14,383 nucleotides of DNA, taken from positions 1-14,383 of the forward strand of contig JADGJL010000755.1 of the NCBI GenBank assembly GCA_027600665.1, written 5' to 3'. The notes under the pieces were generated by a model. That model worked only from the letters and a program-made list of their open reading frames with translations, did no database searches and was not told where the DNA came from. The DNA comes from Irineochytrium annulatum. Taxonomy: Eukaryota > Chytridiomycota > Chytridiomycetes > Chytridiales > Chytridiaceae. How positions within the stretch are numbered: the first letter of the stretch is position 1; the number at the start of each line of letters is the position of its first letter. The position numbers were made by a program, and so were the translations under genes. Positions 7,677 to 14,383 of this stretch are shown piece after piece.

Positions 7677-10600
7677 TCAGAACTCCCGGTGCATGCTATC
7701 AAAGTCATCCACGATCGGCTTCAAATGCAATGGGACCAAATTGATGTCGTTCCTATTCACAGCCGGCGATATGGGCCCTCCATTGTTGATGCCCGCGGCG
7801 GTAGGTGCAGTGCCGTACGTCCCTCCACTTCCGGCCTTGATAGAGACGAGGTTGTAGAAGTGGGCGACGGACTGCGCCGAGGAGAACTGGAGAAGCCTGA
7901 CGATGCCGGCGCGGTTGCGGACTTCGACACAGTCGGACAGGCCGGACTTGTCGGAGAATTGGGTGTCGTTCGTGATGATGAACGCGTCGCCGACGAGAGT
8001 TTCGGGGTGGAGGATCGTGAAGAGCTTCGTGATGCCGTTGAAGGAGACCTTCCGGAGCTCCCACTTCGCTAGGGTCTTTGAGCTATCCTTTACGGGGATG
8101 GTAATCCTGCAACCAAAAAGGGTTAGAAAATTAAGCAGGGGGGATGGGGCTGAAGCAAAAAAGATTGCTACTCACTCAGTGAAGCCGCTGCCGTTGACAA
8201 GGAACCGATCCGAAACCCTCGACCCGTCCTCCCCGTTCCCGCTCTTCCGCCCGTCTGGCGAGCTGACCCAACCCCTGGACCCGAACCTCTCCTTCCTCGT
8301 GTACATGGCCGCGACGGCCACCCTCCCGACCGTCATGCACATCATGAACGTGGTCCCGACGAACGTCAACGCCAGCCTCAGATACAGCGTCGCCATGTAG
8401 CTCGAACCGGCGCTGTAGATGAGGGCGATGACGACCGCGGCGCAGATGAGCACGTTCTGGGTGCCGTAGAGGAGGTACTTGGTCTCCCTATACGCCGAGG
8501 CCACGTTCCGCGTGACGTAGGACGCGAGGATCGTGAGCATCAGGAGGGCGCCGTTGTAGACCAGCAAGACGACGGTGAAGTTGCGCTGGAGAGTAGGCGA
8601 GCTGCTTTGGCATTCGAACCTGTACTGGCCCTGGTTGATGTCGTCGACCTCCACCGCCGTGAGGGGGTCCATGGCGGACCATGCCGCCAAGATGGCGAGG
8701 TTGATGAGCGTGATGGGGACCGACATGGCGAGGAGGTACGGGTCCCGCAGGCTCGTTGCGGAGGAGATCATACGGTGGTTTTCGAAAATCCGGTAGATTC
8801 TGTAGCATTTCGGTAGGATGCCCTGCATGACGAGCGAGAAGCCGATCCAACCGAACCACTGCTGAGACATGCACGCGGCCTTCCCGTCCTCGGCGCGGCC
8901 GACCCACCCGACGACGGATGCGAACTCGATCAGCAACCCGACGCCGGAGAGAAGGAGGAAGGGCAAGGACATGGCCTTGACCGGCGGTGTGGCGCGGTAG
9001 AGGATGAGGATGACGAGGCAGAGCAGGAGGGCCAGGGCAGCGAGGGCGTAGACGGCGTAGAAGAGAAGACCGGCGGGGGACGTGGTCTCGATGACCTGAC
9101 GGGAAAGGGCGACGTGATCGAGCGGGATATCGAACGTTCCGTCAAAGAATTGGATCTTGCTCTGGGGTGTGAAGACACCGTTGACGTCGGCCACGAGCGC
9201 GTTCCGCAGGTCGCGGCCAACCACGTTCGCGACTTGGAAGCCCGTGAGGCGATCGCCGTTTTGATCATATGACACAGGGCCCGACGAGCCATTGAAGGGC
9301 GTCGAGATGAAGGTCGAGACGTTCATGCCCGTCGTTCTTGCCTGGATCTGCGCGATGGTGAAGCCCGAGGCGAGCATCTTCTTGACACCCTTGGACATCG
9401 TGAGCATGCAATCGCGGTAGAAGTACGAGTCCGATAGCGGCGAATCGCCGAACAGGCTCTTGTATCGGTTCGTGACGTCATCGAACTGCGGGCTCGAGTT
9501 GAATTCGAGGGGCGTTGTGTAGATCATGCCCGCGGCGTTCTGGCGATCCTCGTCCGTGTAGGCTCCGGCCTGGGGACTGAAGAGAATCGGGTACATGGTG
9601 TAGACCGCGTCTGTTTAGAACGTCATCAGTTTCGGGCCACGTGCTAAGGCGTATCGTCTGTGACAAAGAAAAACTAACCTGATCCAATCCACACATACTT
9701 GGGCCCCACCATCCCCATTTTTTTGGCCTGCCTGAGCATCTGAATGACGTCGATGTCGTAACCCAGGATGACGGTCACGAACGCGTTCGCGGCCTTGAGC
9801 GCCGTAAGCTGGCTTTCAAAGTCCGCCGGCGTTAAGTTATCGACCGAGTTGTAGGCCTCTTGCGCCACGATGGTGATGTTCAGGTCCGCCGTCCTCTCGA
9901 CGAAGAACTGTGACAGGCCCAGGCCGTAATCGCTGTTCACCGTGAGCATTCCCACGTTAGACCACCCGTTGTATTTGATGAGATCGGCCAGCCGGTATCC
10001 CTGGTACTGATCACTCGGCACTTCATTTTCACGTGTTAGTAAGCAAGACAGGAACCCCATCGTAAAGAAATGTGCACCGAGCACTCACCAGTCCTGAAAG
10101 AGTACATGTACTGTGACTTATCACTAAAGACGGGCGCAGATGACACGGAGCATGAGTAGACCTTGAAGCTGTTGAGAGCCAAAATCATGGGGCCTGAGTT
10201 TCCAGAGCCGTACTCTCCAATGATTCCCATTACATTTGGGGAGTTCATAGCGAGGCTGATGGCGTTTGCCACCGTGGGACCTGGTAGATTCTGTTTGTGG
10301 GTGGAAATCTTGGTTAGATCGATGGCCCATGTCTCCTCCATCTTCGACCCCTTCCCTTCCTGACAAAAGAACCCGACTTTCCCACGCCTTCCTCCGTCTC
10401 CGCCACCTTCTCCTTCTCTCTTTCTGCGCTTCGCCCCGTCATTCCTCCTACAAATACACACCTGAGAATCCATCCAAGTCAAATTGAACTGCACGTTCAG
10501 GCCCGTCGCCGGATCCGTGACGGCATAGTCCGGATTGCCACTGTTCAGGTCGTCGATCGTCATCTGCAGCACCCTCCTCGCCGACACGTTCGTCACGTTT

Positions 10601-10737
10601 GTCGTCGAAGGCAGCACAGCTCCGAGCTGGATGACGGGGGGCGCGGCAGCGGATACTGCCACACTCATGAGGGCGGCGGCGGTCAAGGCCAAGAGGCATC
10701 CCGGCCGGGAGCGCGGGGGTCGTGGTGGCGAGGGCAT
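7677..10737 (-). CDS. Class C GPCR (GABA-B/mGluR-like) with ANF-type ectodomain and PH-like tail
   Basis: Predicted plasma- or ciliary-membrane receptor for a small ligand. Exons (minus): 10737-10462, 10290-10089, 10020-9679, 9610-8176 and 8106-7677, 894 residues; introns 171, 68, 68 and 69 bp, one with a perfect TACTAAC branch site (10041-10035). Residues 1-32 are a signal peptide. The ectodomain (about 33-450) is a periplasmic-binding-like fold: IQLGAVLP near the start, GIIGEYGSGNSGP (115-126) at the position of the amino-acid-binding loop, and FRTVPSD (157-163), a class C hallmark. No cysteine-rich domain follows, as in GABA-B receptors. Seven helices: about 453-478, 486-508, 520-542, 563-583, 618-640, 650-672, 679-710; helix 3 ends in PKCYRIYRIF, typical of class C. 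The tail (711-894) contains a possible PH-like unit at 765-840. The start ATG at 10737 was chosen for the signal peptide; the frame is open upstream but has no ATG. The ligand is unknown. Confidence 0.92.
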
Positions 10738-11977
10738 TGTGGATGGGGGGTGTGAGAATCGCGTTCGGATGGAAGGCACTAGGCGATGGCTTGGTTGGTT
10801 GCAGTCGCCTGACGCGATTAGTCCCTTGCCACTGTCAGTCGAGGCTTTCCCGCGGGGGGTGGTTCTCCTGATGGCTAGGGGCAGGGCAGGCCGTGCGCGA
10901 GGTGACGGGCCGCGAGGTCGATGGGGTCGTGCGGGCCGGGCGTCGGGGCGGTCGGTCTGCGGTCGATATGCGGCAGCTGTGGGAGTCGATGCGTACTATG
11001 CAGTCGGACGGGTCGGACAACAACAAAGAGGGCTCGTTTTAGAACGGAATCGGCCAACTCCCAGACACCTGCACATGTTCTCGGCAGGCAAATTCTTATC
11101 CCACCCGCAATTTTTTTGCAGGTTTCCGCCGATAACAAAAGTCGGCTTCCCGCAATCCGACGTCACCCGGCCCCGACCGCCGCCCAATCCCATGTCTGAG
11201 GTGCAGGGAGGTGAGGTGCCGTCGGGAACACAAATCGTTCTTTTTGTTTCTTGCATGTAAACCTGTTATCCTAATACCCCAAAGTAATTGGTCGCACCGC
11301 AGACTCCTTCCCTCCCTCATTTCCTTGGCGGATTCGCGCAACAGTGGCTATCCACTGGAGGAATGCGCAATAGTTGATGGGGAGTCCGGCACTCCACTCC
11401 TCACCTGACACCGACGCGACACCGACAGATCCAAGTCATGCAGCATCAATACTTGGTCCATCAATTTGATGCACCAATTGTGATCGTAGGGCTGTCACGA
11501 CCACCCACACGCCACTGGCCGTTCAAGCCTTCTCCAGCCTGCCACCAGCCTGAGAAAACTCTTGGGTTTTTTGAGGCTTCTTGACGCAAGGTCCAGCACT
11601 CAGCACCGACTGGATTAATCTGCCGATGGATGGAGAGGCTAGCTGTGTCGATTGACGACTTACGGACTGAGAATCGGGGCACTAAACATGCGAGCCGTGG
11701 ATGTAAGTCTTGCTTAAGCTACGTGTTCGCTACGATTGTAGCGCGCCATTCGTTCGCCACTTCCGACGGGGTGAAGTGTCCTCAGCGAGGGATTTGGTAA
11801 ACCAAAAAATGAAAAAAGCATCGCGTTCCACTGGTGTGAGAGCAGATAAATAGCTGAACTGCTGTCATCAATGGGGTGTGAATGGGGGGGAGATGCAGAA
11901 GTGTGGGCGAGTGGTGGTCAAACCTGGAAGCGCAGCACTTCCTCCATACATCACATACCCCATCATCACATACACCA
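10738..11977. other. Intergenic: divergent promoters of receptor and LDO-like genes
   Basis: 1.24 kb between head-to-head genes, with no exon I can support on either strand. It holds CCAAT boxes (for example at 11473-11477), a 13-bp perfect palindrome at 11459-11471, a short hairpin around a T run (11101-11123), and a GACACCGAC repeat (11407-11429). The GC-rich part next to the receptor (10840-10960) is G-rich on the plus strand and gives long chance open frames. Regulatory roles are inferred from position only. Confidence 0.45.
11459..11471. repeat. 13-bp perfect palindrome
   Basis: CATCAATTTGATG reads as CATCAA-T-TTGATG, a perfect 6-bp-arm inverted repeat in the intergenic region between two divergent genes, followed closely by CCAATTG. 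It could be a site for a dimeric regulator, but the arms are short enough to arise by chance. Confidence 0.5.
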
Positions 11978-13187
11978 ATGCTGCGCGCGGATCGCATGGC
12001 ACCCGACTCGGGGTCCGAAGACGACGGCACTCTCGATGAGCAGACGCTTCTCGGCGGCAGCGAGCGCGCCGTGGATCCCACGGACGCATCATCCATGAGG
12101 AGGAGGAAGCTTGCACTCGCAACCGCAACGATCGCGGACCGTGTGCAGGATATCGACGTGGTCCCGGATGCAGCGGCGGATGACGAGACGGAGTTGTCGT
12201 CGGTGATGGAGCCGCTGCTCTATCAGCCGGTGGACACCTTTAATTCTTCAGCGTTGGGGGATGGGACGACAAGCGAGGTACCTGCGATGCCGGCGCCGCC
12301 GTCTCTACCCGAGGAGCTCCTTACATCGGCTGATGTGCTTCAACCTGCGCCAACGTCCTCGTCGCTTGCTCCGATATCACAACCACCAACAACAACCACC
12401 GCGATCAACCCCACCATTACCGCCCCCAGCACCCTCCTCCACGACGCCGACCGCCTCGCCCTCGACGCCGCCCGCGCGCAACTCACAACATCCTTCCACG
12501 GCCTTCGAGTCGGACTCTCGGATCTCGTAAAGGCGATGAGTGACATGGCCCGCCAGGCGTGGGTCTTGACCCTGCTGCAGGCCCGCGCCCACCCGACCTT
12601 TGGATGCTTCCTGACGGTGTCGGCGGTCATGAGCGTATTACCTGTGGGCGTGTTCCTGTTGTTTGCCGCGAGCACGCTTGTCGGGGGTTTAATGACGGCA
12701 GGTAAATTACAACAGCGTCTTTCACTAGCGCGTTGGATTGATCACTAATTTTTTTTTTCATTATGTGTGAATATTGAAAAAATGGTAGTGCTGGGCTTGC
12801 TTGTCATAGAGGGTAGCTTGTTGGGACTTGGGCTCGCAATCTTGATCCCCGTTGAGGCAGGCATCATGGTCGTCGCTGCCGGGGCCGCGATCGCATATGT
12901 GAAGGGCGGGTCGGCGTTTCAGGCGATCCAGGATGTGGCGCAACACAGGTATGTGTCCTCAAGGGATGTCGGATTTGCTGTGAGGTCTTAATGATATCTG
13001 GGCTAAATAACTATGCAGATTGGCGATCACGGCTGCGGAGATGGGGAAGAAGGCCATCGAGATTGGCGCCGGTGCTATGTCCTCCTCGAACGTCCCGTCA
13101 ATCGCGATATCCCAGCCCGTGACGACGAAAGGCTCAAAGGAGGCTCTGATGGAACCCAAGTTGTCGGTGGAAAACTCATCCTCATGA
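11978..13187 (+). CDS. Promethin/LDAF1/LDO-family lipid-droplet membrane protein
   Basis: The promethin family (human LDAF1, yeast Ldo proteins) sits at ER-lipid droplet contacts and helps seipin build droplets. Exons 11978-12701, 12789-12948 and 13019-13187, 350 residues; introns 87 and 70 bp. Residues 1-160 are acidic then Pro/Ser/Thr-rich and look disordered; 165-207 are helical and amphipathic. The conserved core is a pair of hydrophobic hairpins at about 208-280, with the family-like sequence AHPTFGCFLTV, SVLPVGVFLLF and LLVIEGSLLGLG (human SHPFLAF, SAVPVGFFLLI, VIILEGLVISVGG). The 12702-12788 intron splits the core, and only the acceptor at 12788 keeps the helix in frame. The tail (295-350) is Ser-rich. 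Two other in-frame ATGs exist: 11882 (longer) and 11996 (shorter, MAPDSGSEDDG); the start is the least certain point. Confidence 0.8.
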
Positions 13188-13858
13188 CCGTATTCTCCTA
13201 GTTTTTCGAGCCCTTGTATACACTTCCCCATATCTATATAGTACTCTTTGATTGGCATGTTTCACGCTTGTCATAAAATCTTTTTTGTAATATTTGCCTG
13301 TTATACACATTCGGGCCCGTAAATATATGGTGACCACAACAAGACGCCATTAATCCCGCTTGATCACCGGTCAGCAGCGCGCTTATCTCCTCTAAAGCGC
13401 ACGAGAGTCCTAGTGGCAGAGAACCCCCGTCGCGAAGCCGCGGATACGAGAATCGGGCGAGAGGTACGTAGTAGGAGTTCAATCACGCAGGAGATAAGAG
13501 CCAGTAGATTACTGACGCGGCTGATATGATGCTTACTCAGAGCAAGGATCAGTTTCTACAGCGGGCGAGCTGCGTCAAGGCGAGCTCCGGTGTCCGCTTA
13601 TCGGTTGTCCTGGTGCTAGTTGGTGCGATGTCCAGATCTGGTATCATATCGTGGTGCATTGCATACCAAGACTGGTCCGCCGCTACCACCACCGGCCCCG
13701 TCATCCGAAGTCCAAGCGCGCCATGAATGTGACTCCATCACGTCCGGCACCCGACGACCGCGAGCAGAGGCATCGTGGTCGCCTGATTTCTGAAGGGGAC
13801 ATGCCGTGCTAATATCGGAGGTCCGCTGTTCGTCAAAACCAGGCACGGAGGGACTGCA
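13188..13858. other. Intergenic: LDO-like gene 3' end to MOCOS promoter
   Basis: 671 bp with no supported exon. AT-rich stretches at 13220-13330 fit a 3' UTR. A 10-bp inverted repeat, CTTATCTCCT at 13382-13391 and AGGAGATAAG at 13489-13498, brackets about 97 bp of GC-rich sequence. I looked for a tRNA (A and B boxes) between the arms and did not find one. Open frames in this stretch are short and carry no recognisable motif. Confidence 0.45.
13382..13498. repeat. Spaced 10-bp inverted repeat
   Basis: Arms at 13382-13391 (CTTATCTCCT) and 13489-13498 (AGGAGATAAG) are perfect reverse complements 97 bp apart. They could close the stem of a structured RNA or be coincidence. No target-site duplication or transposase is nearby. 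Confidence 0.5.
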
Positions 13859-14383
13859 ATGATCTGGCCGCAGGTCGTCCCGGCCCCCATCCGTCCCTCG
13901 TCATCCGCAGGCGTTGTCCCAGCCGTCGAGGACGAGCATAATTTCTCTCTGGACTCGCTGGCCCCAGATCGCGACGACCCAGACTTCCCCCCCGTCTTCC
14001 CATCCGAACCCTACCACCCCACCGACGACGCCGACGCCGACACGCCCGACCTCTACCTCGACTCGGCCGCCGCCCCCATTCCACCCCGCTCCGTCGTCTC
14101 CCTGTATGCCGCAGACCTCGCCGCAGGGCTGTACGGCAACCCGCACTCGTCCTCCCTCAGCCCGTCCGCACGTCTCACGACCGACGTCATCCGCACGCTC
14201 CGTCGCCGAGTGCGCGAGTGCATGGGGTTGCCACCACGCCAGGCACACCGTGCCGACAAGGCGCCGCAGGACGACTACGAGGTCGTGATCACGTCGGGGG
14301 CGACGGCCGCGCTGCGGCTTGTGGCCGAGTGCGGGCCGTGGGATCGTGGCGGGAGGCTCTGGCACCTCCGGGACAATCACACG
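13859..14383 (+). CDS. MOCOS: Molybdenum cofactor sulfurase, N-terminal part (cut by window edge)
   Basis: MoCo sulfurase uses a PLP cysteine-desulfurase domain to add the terminal sulfur to the cofactor of xanthine dehydrogenase and aldehyde oxidase (fungal hxB). The frame is open for 175 codons to the window end without an intron. ATG at 13859 is the only ATG after an in-frame TGA at 13784. Residues 1-64 are an acidic, proline-rich extension longer than usual before the domain. Then come YLDSAAAP (66-73; family YLDHAGATL), GLYGNPHSSS (90-99; family YGNPHS), ITSGATAALRLVAE (144-157; family FTAGSTAALKLVAE) and LRDNHT (170-175; family LTDSHTS). The catalytic PLP lysine, the persulfide cysteine and the C-terminal MOSC domain would lie beyond the edge, so a stand-alone class V aminotransferase cannot be excluded. 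Confidence 0.82.
   Translation, partial: MIWPQVVPAPIRPSSSAGVVPAVEDEHNFSLDSLAPDRDDPDFPPVFPSEPYHPTDDADADTPDLYLDSAAAPIPPRSVVSLYAADLAAGLYGNPHSSSLSPSARLTTDVIRTLRRRVRECMGLPPRQAHRADKAPQDDYEVVITSGATAALRLVAECGPWDRGGRLWHLRDNHT

Noticed and set aside
10535..11260. Plus-strand open frame of 241 codons overlapping the receptor 5' end
   Set aside because: Its first part is antisense to the receptor's signal peptide and ectodomain; the rest is Gly/Arg-rich sequence from a G-rich promoter region with no motif.
13371..13520. Possible tRNA-like element between inverted arms
   Set aside because: No sequence fits both the A box and the B box, and no 7-bp acceptor stem could be formed at the right spacing.
13526..13726. 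Plus-strand 66-codon open frame before MOCOS
   Set aside because: No motif is visible, it does not connect by a convincing in-frame splice to the MOCOS start, and an in-frame TGA at 13784 separates the MOCOS frame from upstream sequence.
1..14383. CRISPR array, transposon ends, rRNA, bacterial operon structure or viral genes
   Set aside because: I found no regularly spaced repeats, terminal repeats with duplications, transposase, integrase or viral proteins. All supported genes are ordinary intron-containing or edge-cut eukaryotic genes.

Overview
The window looks like nuclear DNA of a zoosporic (flagellated) fungus, most likely a chytrid-type lineage. Genes are GC-rich with strong GC3 and are split by short GT-AG introns (mostly 44-70 bp, some with CTAAC/CTGAC-like branch sites). 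Three genes together give the placement: a copper-fist transcription factor (a fungal family), an LZTFL1 homologue (a cilium/BBSome gene) and a class C seven-helix receptor with a periplasmic-binding-like ectodomain. This is inference from gene content; no marker gene fixes the species.

Layout, left to right. 1-2359 (-): KRI1, a nucleolar ribosome-biogenesis factor whose C-terminal end runs off the left edge. 2360-2451: a 92-bp gap between divergent start codons. 2452-3594 (+): LZTFL1, six exons plus one likely 51-bp extra exon. 3948-4894 (+): a metallo-beta-lactamase-fold protein lacking the classic HxHxDH motif, three exons. 5330-6924 (+): a copper-fist protein, four exons, with a long low-complexity C-terminal part. 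6925-7676: A-rich DNA between convergent genes. 7677-10737 (-): a class C GPCR of 894 residues in five exons. 10738-11977: a 1.2-kb divergent intergenic region. 11978-13187 (+): a promethin/LDAF1/LDO-like lipid-droplet membrane protein, three exons. 13859-14383 (+): the N-terminal part of a molybdenum cofactor sulfurase, cut by the right edge.

The genes are ordinary individually spaced eukaryotic genes and I see no operon, mobile element, CRISPR array, tRNA or rRNA. The one functional link worth testing is that LZTFL1 controls BBSome traffic in cilia, and BBSome cargoes include GPCRs; a receptor gene lies 4 kb away. The most unusual items are the copper-fist gene, which keeps the zinc module exactly but appears to have lost the GRP half and the copper-cluster cysteines, and the class C receptor, whose cytoplasmic tail resembles a small PH-like domain. 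Several introns are multiples of three without stops, so unspliced reading frames would mislead automatic annotation.
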